From positions 9,177,001 to 9,241,000 of the forward strand of contig JAVTVX010000026.1 of assembly GCA_033439265.1 (NCBI GenBank): 64,000 nucleotides of DNA. The letters run 5' to 3'. Under the pieces are notes generated by a model. That model was not told where the DNA came from, did not search any database, and saw nothing but the letters and a program-made list of their open reading frames with translations. The DNA comes from Dillenia suffruticosa (taxonomy: Eukaryota; Streptophyta; Magnoliopsida; Dilleniales; Dilleniaceae). Below, in pieces: positions 1 through 10,321 of this stretch (position 1 is the first letter of the stretch; each line of letters opens with the position of its first letter). A program made the translations under genes and the position numbers.

Positions 1-345
1 ATTTTAAAAATAAAAAATTTTAACTAAAGATGTGGACATTTTTCATGGGGGTAAAGAATAGATTTTTTTTTTAATTTAAAAACAATTTTGATGGTAGAGA
101 AAATTAAAGAATGGAAATTTCGATATTCGATAAGTGAAAAAAAAAATATAAAGAGGGAATCATAGATGTGCGGAAAGAAAAGAGGTAGCTAAGAGTCAAA
201 GTAGAAATGGAAAGGAGAGGGAAAAAAGAAGATAGGTAAAGAGAGGGAAAACAAAATGGATGGAGAGAGGCTGAAAGGGAGAGGGAGAGGGAAAGTTTGG
301 GGAAGGAGGTGAGGGAAAAGAAAAAGTGTTATAGTAGAGTTATCA

Positions 346-552
346 ATGTCAAATTCATATATCAACAGTTAATTTAATAGGATATGATATTAAATCCTTT
401 AAACAAGTTTTTGAATTCAACTCGCGACTTGGGTATGGAAAAAATTACGTAGGGAGGGTAACTCTTTTAAATGAACCACTATAAGTTTTGAATCGGATTA
501 GTTAGAGTTACGATATCGGTTGATATAGTACAAAAAAAATATCAAATTAATA
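346..552 (+). mobile_element. tRNA-derived SINE with target-site duplication
   Basis: A roughly 180-bp SINE body (about 360-538) ends in a short A-run. It is flanked by imperfect direct repeats, ATGTCAAATTCATA at 346-359 and ATATCAAATTAATA at 539-552, as expected for target-primed retroposition. The body matches the better preserved copy at 7079-7272 along its length, including the GAGTTCAACTC-like box B, the GGTATGGAAAAAA segment and the 3' GGTTGATATAGTACAAAAAA end. It has no coding capacity; mobilisation would depend on a LINE in trans. The family assignment rests on comparison inside this window, not on a database. Confidence 0.7.
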
Positions 553-960
553 TTTCTTGGAGTTGCAATCTTATTTATCTTTCTTTTTTTAGATTTAATT
601 ACTTTTTTATTGATTTAAAATATGTAATAATGATATCATATTTTATTTTTGTTATACGGTGAGTTTTTGGAAAAATGATTTATATAAAATTTAATCAAAT
701 GAATAAATTTTAACAAAGATAAGTGTGACAAAATTATAATTAAATGGATGTAAAATAAATATGGGTCACAAATACTAATTGAATCGTAAAAAATTGAGAG
801 TGCTACTCACCCCAGTCCTTTTTAAGGTCTACCTCTGAGTATGATTCTTGGCTTTTAATTAGTTGTCTGCGTCATGACATATGATCTTATGAACACCCAT
901 GAGGCATGCGTTGTGTTCTATTCTAAAAAATTATGATACGAAGTATACCATATGTGACTT

Positions 961-1076
961 AAGAAATATGGTTTAATTCTCAAGAAAATAGTTTAGTGGT
1001 TAAAATTTTCTTTCCTTGATCTGAAAATCTCATATTCGAATCTTTGTATAATAATAAAAAAAAAGAAATATGGTTT
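961..1076 (+). mobile_element. Minimal 88-bp tRNA-like SINE with perfect 14-bp TSD
   Basis: The body at 975-1062 is bracketed by the identical 14-bp direct repeat AAGAAATATGGTTT at 961-974 and 1063-1076. It holds a pol III box A-like TAGTTTAGTGGTTAA and a box B-like ATTCGAATC about 35 bp later, and ends in an A-rich tail (ATAATAATAAAAAAA). So it is essentially a tRNA-like head plus tail with no unrelated body. It could be a retroposed tRNA-like transcript or a very short SINE family. Box spacing, tail and flanking repeats together make a retroposon call solid, although the source is unknown. Confidence 0.75.
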
Positions 1077-1385
1077 GTGATATAGGATTTCAAGACAACT
1101 ATAGTCATTTGATAATATGAACCTAAGCTAAGGTAGTAGTTATTTTGGTTTAGAAAGAATGCAATAACCCTAATAAGTACTTATTTTATTTGACTCAACT
1201 ATGTATTTGTATGTACTTAAGTTTAAATTTAGGACCTTTGGATTGCATTTTTGAAAGTTAAACACTTTCTTGTTCCTATTAACAAAACATCCCCTTTTTC
1301 TTTGCTCTTTCGGAACCGGTATAGAAACGGGTTTTTATTTTTATATTGTTTACTTTAGTCACCGGAGGGTTTTGAGGAAGACTTA

Positions 1386-2200
1386 GAGCATGTTTGATAC
1401 TATTTTTTTTTTCTCCTTATCTTCTCCGGTTAAGGAGAAACAGAAATTAATTTCTTTCGAAAAAACTAAAAATTATGCGACATTTTTATTTTTAAAAACT
1501 AATTTTATACTCCTTTTTTATAAATAAATTGTCTAACAAAACATTTTTTATAAACTCTTTTTATAATGAAATTATCATAAATGGATAAAAGATATAAATA
1601 CTAATAATTAAAATAAAAATAAATTAATTATTTTTCTAAATAATTAAAATCAAATATTTATAAATATAAAATCATTTTTACATAATATAAAGAATTAAAA
1701 ATTTTGAAAATAACATAAATCATATATTTATGAATACCCAAATCATACAAATAGAATAAGAAATATTTATGAATATATTTGTAATTTATACATATATTTG
1801 GAATTTATAAAAAAATATTTAAATCCACCCAAATTAGATATTTAGGAACACCCAAATCATATAAATGAAATAAAAAAAAAATATCTATGAACATATTTGA
1901 AATTTATAAAAAAAATTATTTTAACCCACCCAAACATAACATTTATGAACACATTTATGCCATGAATATATTTCAACTTTCACATTATTCAAGTGAAGAT
2001 ACAAGTGAAATAAAAAAATAGTTTCAAAAAACCTGGAATATTAAAAAAAAAAAAAGAGAAAAAAAAACAGCTTCTCATTTAAAACTACTTTTTTATTTTT
2101 CTTTATTAAAAAAATTATTTTTAAGAAGAAAAAATTTATTTGATAAGATTTTTTCTTATAAAAAGAAAAGAAACAAAAAAAAATTACCGGGCACTTAATT
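1386..2200. repeat. AT-rich putative MITE with internal ~113-bp tandem repeat
   Basis: This stretch is almost purely A/T. It begins with TAGAGCATGTTTGATA and ends with TTACCGGGCACTTA, which look like the degenerate ends of plant MITEs; the inverted match is weak and no clean target duplication was found. Inside, about 1736-1960, a unit beginning ACCCAAATCATA recurs at about 113-bp spacing, each copy with AATTTATAAAAAAA and a CCACCCAAA tail. There is no coding sequence. It could equally be ordinary AT-rich intergenic DNA. Confidence 0.35.
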
Positions 2201-2708
2201 TTTATTTTGACTTTAAAATTATTTTTGTGTTTAAAATTTTTACTTTTGAAATGTTGAATTTAATTTTTAAAAAATTTTTGGAAGTCTAATTTTGATAATT
2301 GAAATTTAAATTTATTTTAATTGGAGCCAACTGATTGGTTTAATTTTAGCCATCAGATCATCTTGGAGAAGACGTAAATAAGTTCAAATAGCAATTTAAT
2401 TTCGAAACATTATAATTTTCTATAAAGATTGTCGACTTTTTTGGGAAAAAAATAGAAAAAAAAAAAGAATAAAGAGAAAACCACGCCACCGGGTCATTTG
2501 GAGAAACTGCCAACGGGTTGCCCGTTTAGGATTTAGTAGAAAAATCTACGATCAGGATTTGGGAGAGACAGATCCAAGGGATGAAATGAAAGAGGGTAAC
2601 GTCCAAAGCTCCATTTTAAGGAAAAAATGCGATGAAAAGGTTTCAAATTGACACCTAAAACAATCAGATCTCGTCGATTCGATACACGAAACTCGAAAGA
2701 GAGTCATC

Positions 2709-2713
2709 GAGAG

Positions 2714-2749
<36 letters not shown>
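2709..2749 (+). repeat. (GA)n microsatellite in the DREB2 5' leader or promoter
   Basis: A nearly pure GA dinucleotide run lies about 80 bp upstream of the DREB2 start codon. GA/CT runs are common in plant core promoters and 5' leaders and can bind BPC/GAGA-type factors (established for the class). Whether this one is transcribed cannot be told from sequence alone. The flanking 2500-2827 sequence shows no longer ORF and is the likely promoter and leader. Confidence 0.8.
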
Positions 2750-2756
<7 letters not shown>

Positions 2757-2827
2757 ACGTAAAACAAAAAACCCTAGTTGAAGTTCGGATAATTTGATTT
2801 TGGGGGTTTTGATTTCTATCGGCCCGC

Positions 2828-5800
2828 ATGTCGTCCGAAGCAGTCGAAAGGTCGGGTGTTTATAATTCTCTTTTTCTTGCTTTCGCGGTTTTCACTTCTC
2901 TTCTTTCGTAACTCGTATGTTTCGACTGTGAACAATTCATGTGGATTTACATTGGCATTGGTCTTCACATGAACATGTCGGTTGGTGGGTTTTTTCTTTA
3001 TAACAAACTTCTGTGAGAATCTGTTTAAGGTTTTTGCAGAGTTAATTTGAATTTATGGGAAACTATTGAGTTTTTCCGTCTTGAGTTTGGAGATATTTAG
3101 GTGAGGTTTTGAGGGCTGGACTTGAAATTCTTGGTGGGTTCTGTCTCATTTCTGTGAATTCCCTGTTATGGCTTCATCATGTGTTTCCTAGTGTTGTAGC
3201 TGTTGTATTGTAAGAGGTTTTTGCTGGGTTCATATTGCATTACTTTGTCTAGTAGTTTGAAGTTTTAACTGATGCTTTGTGTTTAGGTTTGCTGAATGGT
3301 TGTTTTAGGAGTTTCTAGTTTCTATCTTGTGTGTTTGAAGTACCTAGTTTTGCATGTTACCTTGGGAGCGCTCACTTCCAACTTAAATTCTACCTCATTT
3401 TTGTCATCCACTTCAATCTCTTCTTTTTTCTTTTTTTATCCTGTTAGTAATTGAAAATGTAAGAGTTGTCTTTTATCATTTTTTTTTTCTTTTTTTTTAT
3501 TTGATAATGTTCTAATGGTCTACCAGTTTTCTGATTCATAACGTGATGTTGTCACTGTTGTATTTTATATTGGGCGATCTGTCCTGAACTTGTTTATTGA
3601 TTGAAGTAGGGTTAATTATGAGAAGAGAAGCTAAAATTTCACTTAAGTAACTCATAGTAGCCTTTTATATAGACTACGGAAACTAATAAAAAAGTAAAGT
3701 AAGATAGGTTCTATATGTGGTGCACATTACCATAGTTTTTGCCTCCAATATTCTGCCATGTAAAAACATATTGCACATCAACAAAGTAGAAATGAGCAGG
3801 AGAGTCTCTCCACCAAGTTACTTATAATATGACTTCAAGTCCAAGAGAAGTCTTATGCTAATTGAGGTTCTCTAGTTTACTGGCTTGAGAGAATGTCCCT
3901 CGGTTTTGGTCACTTGCAAAGTAACCACAAATTTCGATGTGCATTTTTTGAGTATGAACAAGCGGGATTCCTTGCTAATGCATGGCAATTTTGCTGTCAC
4001 AATTCATAGATATACTGCTTTGCTAAACATCAGTCTCCAATTAATCGTTTGCATGCAATAGCTTGTTTGCTTGCATATCCTGCAGAACTGTACTTGGCTT
4101 TAGTTGCTGGTAAATCCAATACTGATTGCAATTTTCATTCCCAACTAACAGTAATACTTCTATGAAGAAAACTTAACCTGTGGTGGACCTTTTTGTTTCC
4201 ATCTTTTGTCACATGACTATCTCCTTTTATGATAGTTGTTCCGGTATGATCCTCTATGAAACAGACATCAAACCCTAATACAATTCGTATGAGGCTTGAA
4301 AGATGTCTTGTAATATTCATACCTTGCAGACATTCTGTACCCACTTACCATCATCAGGGCATTAGTATCTGTAGTCTTCTCATGAGGCAGATATGGAGTT
4401 ATAGGATTATTTTCATATTTTCTCTTGAATTTTATTGTTATGTCATTATGTTGCTTGAGATTCCTGAATACATTCAGCTAAGCTGAAATTTGTTTGGTTG
4501 ATCTCGGTGGGAACCTACAGTCAAGCCCATGGAGTACATGCAATGGCACACAAGCCATGTGACCTGGCAGGCATACAGATTATCCTTGTGTGGTCTCATC
4601 TTACAAAGGAGAAGCCCAAGGATCAAACCTGGTCCTCCTTGTTTGATTTGTTGCTTGTTCATACTTCCTTGAGTCTCTCATTAAAAACAGGTACTTGACC
4701 AATACCTAAAATTTTGTGGGCTGTAGAATCCTACAATTTATTCCTTCAACATTGCTAAGAAAAATACATTTTTTGAATACATGTCAATTTTTGTCCTGTT
4801 ATCGTTAAGAGTCCTAATATTGGCATCAAAACCACAAATGGAGGACTACCACACCAAAACGTCTTCTGGATTTTTAATCCAAAAGAGGTATAGTGCAATC
4901 AATTTAGCAAAAGCTTAAGGTCTTTACAGCTTTACACCCCCCAAAAAAAAAAAAAAAAAAAAAAAAGACTTTCTACTGCGCAATATGCTTCTAGGACATT
5001 TCAGTAAAGTACAACTGATCCTCTTCAGAATGTCATTTTCCTTTGGTGTCCCATGAACTGCTCGGTGGTGTTTAACGTGTTGTTCAGTGCAAAGAGACTT
5101 TCTACTGCTTGAACAAAACGCCATTTTTTTATCTGTTCGTAGATACTTTTATTAAGCTTTTTTAAATGTCCTTGTACTCATGTCCATTTCTTTTATATGT
5201 ATCCAAAAATTTAGGATTCTTCCAAACACTTGGATACATCCCCATGTTCACTACTTGTAACCAAGTCTCGGTAACAGAAATCTGGAGAAATTTTCGTAAA
5301 ACTAAGTGAGAACAGCCTCATAGTGGCATCCTAGGAGCTGCAAAAGTATAGACCTGGATCAATTCCTTGGAGAATCTGTATCTCTTGGAAGTTTTTGGTC
5401 TCGGCCAAGAGTACTTGGGATTTTCCCAGTTTTTGCATCCCATTTCACATGGTCTGCTCACTGTAGCCCTATGTTTATATCTCTTCCCTTTTTGGGGATT
5501 TTGATCTCAATTTTCCTTTTGAAGCATTTTCTCAGGCCATGGATCTGCCTTGTGACAACATGACACTACCAATAACAGAATAACAAGAGTTTCATCTTTT
5601 TCCTTTGTTAGAAGAAATGCCACCATAAAATTTATGCTAAAATATATATTTTTTTAACTCAAATTCATAATCAAGTTATCCCCTGTTTTCGGCACAGAAT
5701 GATGTTATGTGCTAACTTTATTCTCATCTTTAGTTCAAAGGAAAGAGCCTTTGGATTAGATAAATTAATAATTTAGTGACGTATAGGTGCACCGTCTTAC

Positions 5801-8267
5801 ATCTTCAGATTTTGTTGGGTTGGCATCGGTGAAGATTTTGATCATCGATATTTTATAAATATTTTTCAGTTTAGCTTATAACCCTTCCCCTTTTGTTTTA
5901 TTTTATCTCAGTTTTGGCCTGGACAAAATGATATCCTGCAAGCCATGAACAACATTCACGACGCCATGTCATTGTTCATCTTTCTGTGCAAAACTGTTTT
6001 TGACATTCCTTCTGCCCAAGAGAGCAACAATGAAACCACCCTTCAAAAGAATTGCATGCCCTTTGATTTCGATGTGACAAAGTTCTGCCCATCAAAATTC
6101 AAGATCATAAATCTAGCTGCATTATTTGTTGCTGTTTTAAACACACACACAAAAGAAAAAAAAAAAAGGCCCATTGACACAAAGTCTAAAACTAACACTG
6201 GATGCACAGATTAGGCATTGATACCAATTGGCATGAAATTGCATTTCTTATGAAGAAGAATTCTTGAAAAATGAAGGAAAATGACTGGGAATAACAATTG
6301 AACAACACGAGATATTAGTTCCAACAGGCAAGACCTTTGGAGGATTTACACTGGTAGTATCAAAGTGGGGGTTGGGGAGCAGTATATGATCTCTTTCTTT
6401 TCCCTTTTTATTGTAGTTTTATTTGTGGTGGATTTCTTATAATTTTTATTTTCAAGTTCCTTTTCCTATTAAGAAGTCTTCTTTTCTTGTTAAAAAGTCA
6501 TTACCTTTCAATGTGGACTCTTTCTTCTGGTTAGCAGTGGACATTACATCCAACTGCAAGGGTTTTAAACTGGACCAGCTGGTTAGACTGTTAACCAGTC
6601 CCTATTATGGTGGAGAAGATTCCCTAGAATTGGATAGAGTCAAATACCTCATAATTGTACAAAAGGCTGAACACGCTGGTTGGACTGAACAAGGGAATTG
6701 GAGCTGGTCTAACTATCTTAACCAACATAAAAACTAGTTAAAAACTTAGCAACAAGAAGAATCCTGTCACTGACAGAAAGGAAACACAGTCAAGCCAAGC
6801 CCAAAAAAACTCATTTTTTCTCCATCTCTAGTTCTCTTAATAGTCCTAGCCAAAGCCATTGATACGTCTTCTTTTCTCTTCCTCTGAGTTTTCTCTCTCC
6901 TTTTCTTTTCCTCCTGTGTTGCTGCTTTCCTTTTCGTCTTCCTTTTTCTTCTTCAGTGATTGCTGCTGATCTTCTTTTTTTTGGTACTGCCGCTGCAGAA
7001 TTTCTGCAATTATTGCTGAAAGCAGTCTCTCTTGCACATTAACACCCATTACTGTTTGTATTTAAGGTTGAGATCGGGGACCAACGGACCGTTGGCTTAG
7101 TAGGATGTGGTGTTAGGTCCCTTAACCAAGTTCTTGAGTTCAACTCACGGCTTGAGTATGGAAAAAACTACGTTAGGAGAGTAGTCCCCTTAAATGGGCC
7201 ACTGCCAGTCCCGAATCAGATTAATCGAAGTATGGCTTTGAATACCAGTTGGTATAGTACCAAAAAAAAAATGTTGAGATCAGGGTTGTGAACTATACAG
7301 TTTTGGTTTTATTCACTCTATCATCTAATGTTAAGAAATTGGACTGACAAAATTATGAATTCCAGTTCTGATTGCTGGATAATTAGGCTTGAATGTATTT
7401 CTAGAACAATAACAAATATTTATTTATGATGTTACATCACACTAGCATCAGCAATTCTATCAGTGATTGGATCATGGTTGAACCAGTGGACTGTGAACCA
7501 GTGCCCGCTTGGTTTGAAACCTTTGTTGCTTGCTTTGATTTAGGTTTGTTCGTGGCGTTTTGGTTTCTGAACTTTTCACATTCAGTGTATGATTTGCTGG
7601 GAAACATGTGCTTTCCGACATATTGTGGATGTTATGTATTTCCTTGGTGTCTTCATGTTGTCTCCTTGAGAAATTTTCATGGTTTCCTATGTAAATTTTT
7701 TTTTTTGGGGGGGGGGGGTGATAGGTTGAAATTTTAGTTGATTTAGTGCAGAAGTTCAGTTCTGAAGTTGTTTGCCGCCTGAGGGTTGGAATTACTAATC
7801 TTGGTCATGGGCCATTTTTCTTGTCATTAATTCTTTTTAGGAAGAGGAAATCACGGAGCACACGCGATGTTTCTAAATCCATAGCAGAAATTCTTGCAAA
7901 GTGGAAAGAGTACAATGATCAGCTTGATTCCTCGGCTGAGGGTGATGGCGCTAAACCCCTGCGGAGAGTTCCAGCCAAGGGATCCAAAAAGGGATGTATG
8001 AAAGGAAAGGGAGGCCCTGAGAACTCAAGGTGCAACTACAGAGGAGTTAGACAGAGGACATGGGGTAAATGGGTTGCTGAAATTCGAGAACCAAACAAAG
8101 GAAGTAGGCTTTGGCTGGGTACCTTTGCAACTGCTATTGAAGCTGCACTTGCGTATGATGAAGCTGCAAGGGCTATGTATGGTTCATCTGCCAGATTAAA
8201 CTTTCCCAACTATAATCCGTCCAAAGGATCCTCAAAGGACTCGTTGTGTACCAACAATCCTGTGTAG
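2828..8267 (+). CDS. DREB2: DREB2-type AP2/ERF transcription factor, short form (2 exons)
   Basis: Predicted CDS is join(2828..2850, 7841..8267), 149 residues. Exon 1 encodes MSSEAVE plus two bases of an Arg codon and ends at AG|GT; exon 2 begins after TTCTTTTTAG|G, giving [18 protein letters not shown]. This reproduces the DREB2C-type N-terminus (MPSEIVDRKRKSRGTRDV in Arabidopsis, from memory), which fixes the start and both splice sites. Visible parts: basic KRKSR nuclear signal (residues 9-13), the DREB2 signature [17 protein letters not shown] (about 54-70), and an AP2 domain (about 73-130) with [17 protein letters not shown] and the DREB-specific Val14/Glu19. The family binds DRE/CRT (A/GCCGAC) elements in drought and heat responses in the nucleus. 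The protein stops about 20 residues after the AP2 domain, whereas full DREB2A/2C proteins run to about 335-340 residues with an acidic activation region. It may be a short DREB2H-like paralogue or a truncated allele. Confidence 0.85.
2851..7840 (+). other. Long DREB2 intron 1 (about 5.0 kb)
   Basis: Bounded by AG|GTCGGG and TTCTTTTTAG|G. It is T-rich and shows only short ORFs with no recognisable domain. It holds homopolymer runs (an A-tract at 4929-4965, a T/G run near 7699-7720), the SINE at 7079-7272, and two stretches near 6545-6730 and 7290-7510 rich in CCAGT/ACTGG words that may be degenerate repeat copies. No host exon could be supported inside it. An intron right after a tiny first coding exon is typical of DREB2 genes, but 5 kb is long. 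Confidence 0.75.
7067..7285 (+). mobile_element. Full-length tRNA-derived SINE in the DREB2 intron
   Basis: A 194-bp SINE (7079-7272) with box A-like TTGGCTTAGTAGG, box B-like GAGTTCAACTC, a unique 3' part and a terminal A10 run. Flanking repeats are GTTGAGATCGGG (7067-7078) and GTTGAGATCAGGG (7273-7285), one mismatch. It is the best preserved of at least six related copies in this window (360-538, 36045-36318, 37500-37640, 40505-40615 and inverted fragments near 27.3, 27.8, 28.8 and 37.2 kb). It lies in sense orientation in the intron. Confidence 0.8.
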
Positions 8268-10258
8268 TGCAGGGGATCAAGGAATAATTATTGATGTAGT
8301 GAAGATTTGTGAATTGTGTCCAAAGTTAGGGTCCTTCTGTACTGGTTTTTTTCTTTGGAAAGGACTGTCGATGGGAGTCTGCGTTCTTAGCACTGGAAAC
8401 TCAAACTGAACTCTCCTTGCAGAAGGGAATTAGGTTCACATGTTGCTTAGACCAATGAATTGGGTCAATGTCCTAACTTATGGTCACGAGACCACATGGC
8501 AAAGTGGGAAACCAAGAATATCTATTATGTGATGGATACTTGCACGGTAAAATCTTGGGAGATTCCCGTGTTACACAGCACAGCTTATCAAATTTTTCTA
8601 GTTGGGCGAATGCAACGAGCTTTGTTTCAGTGACCGAAAAATTCATAAATGAATTGAATCGACTATGCTTTAAAACGAAATTGTTATAATTAACAATAGT
8701 TTTCATTAAGCAATTAGATAATCTCAACTCTGGAGAGATTATCAAATTAAATGGCCAATTTTGCCCTTCCGAATGTTAAATTACAAAATGTGCCTCCTAT
8801 AAAGTGGAAAATAATACGTTCTCACTAATATACTCTGAGTCAATATGTCGGCTTTAGAGAGTAATTAGCATGGATTAGAATAGGCAAATTCGAGTTGTTT
8901 TGTGGGGGCAAGAAAAAAGAGAATGACTCACGAAAGGTCGACTTGCAAGAATGAAGTTGTACACGACGAGTTGATTTGTTTCAGAGTTGTTCATATTCAA
9001 TATATTATTTAGGTTGAGCCCATTTAAACCAAAATCTTAGGATAAATTTAAAGCTTGTGATCAAAATCAATTCATAAACTAACAAAATGAGACGAACAAA
9101 TCAAATCAATTTGTTTTGGTATATGTGTACCTGATTAGTTTCTTTTAAAAGATAGATTCGAGTTTTAATAATTTTAATTTATTGTGTTACCGTTTAGAAA
9201 GAGTTACTCCTTTGCAAAATCCCTAAATCTACGAGATCTCTTAATAAACAAAAAGGAAGATTCATTCAACAAATAAGTATAAAGATTATGATTTCGTATA
9301 ATTTATTTAACTAAATAAATAAGATACGCCATGAAACTTTTCATAAATAGTTCATATGATTTCAAATTATATGTAGGTAAACGAATTGAGGCACCAGCCA
9401 CTAAAGGGGCATATAGGATTGGAGTGACGGTCTCCATTGAAATTTTGGCAGTGTGACTGGTAAGCTATTGTAGTTTGCGGGTGAATCAATGGTATGGACT
9501 TTTTTTTTTGGGTCCTTATGGCTAGATCATTGTCTGGTATCGAAATTTCATCCCAATTAATTTAAACTGACCGATTGTAGGACACAACTATTGTGGAGGC
9601 GGGTCTCCTAACAAAGGGCTCTCCATGCCCATGCCGAGATTCGAATCCCTACATGGTTAAGGGACGAAGATGTCCTTACCCATCTACTCCACCGATTGTT
9701 GACATTATTGAGGGTATGGACTTGACCGAGGGCAAGGATCACGGATCGCGAATGAAAGTGGAGGGAGCGAGAGCCCAAGGCTTTCGAAGGTAAGACTTAA
9801 GTTAGGCTACTAAACGAATCCTATGGTTTATGAGAGAGAGAGAGAGAGATCCTCAAGCGGACAGTCTGGTGGTCACAATCCCCCTCCTCCAACTTTGAGA
9901 TCTAAGACTCGAATTTTTATGTAAAAAAAAAAAAACAGAGAGAGAGAGAGCTTAACCTATTTTCTGGGTTTATTAGTAAAATCTCTCTTCAATTGCAGCA
10001 GAAAGATAGTTTGGTTTTAGATTATCTCACCATCATACAATAGCTAGAACTCCTCTGGGTTACATTTTTAGGGGACCTGCAATATTAAAAATAGCATTAA
10101 AACATTAGATCCTTCAAAAAATAAGAAAGGGCAAGTGGGTAATAAGTTATGGGTTCCATTACAACCTCTCTATCCATTTCCCCACTAGAATAACATTCAA
10201 CAGCTATTGAAACTTTCCCCACTCTAATTATGCTATCCTCTAGCTCTACTTTTGCTCC
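8268..10258. other. DREB2 3' flank and intergenic DNA
   Basis: AT-rich, with no supportable gene. The first few hundred bases are probably 3' UTR. At about 9580-9700 a stretch contains GAGATTCGAATCCC, a box B-like sequence that may be a degenerate SINE in either orientation. Short GA runs occur at 9832-9849 and about 9938-9949. Confidence 0.5.
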
Positions 10259-10321
10259 TTTTTTTTTTTTTGTAAGAAAGAAGAAAACACAAAGGCCGAG
10301 AGGCCCAAAAACAAAAATCAT

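Noticed and set aside
5945-6214. 89-codon frame inside the DREB2 intron as a nested gene
   Set aside because: No recognisable domain, ends in A-run translation (EKKKRP), and lacks conserved context.
9630-9660. tRNA gene around GAGATTCGAATCCC
   Set aside because: No matching D-arm or acceptor stem in either direction; more like a degenerate SINE.
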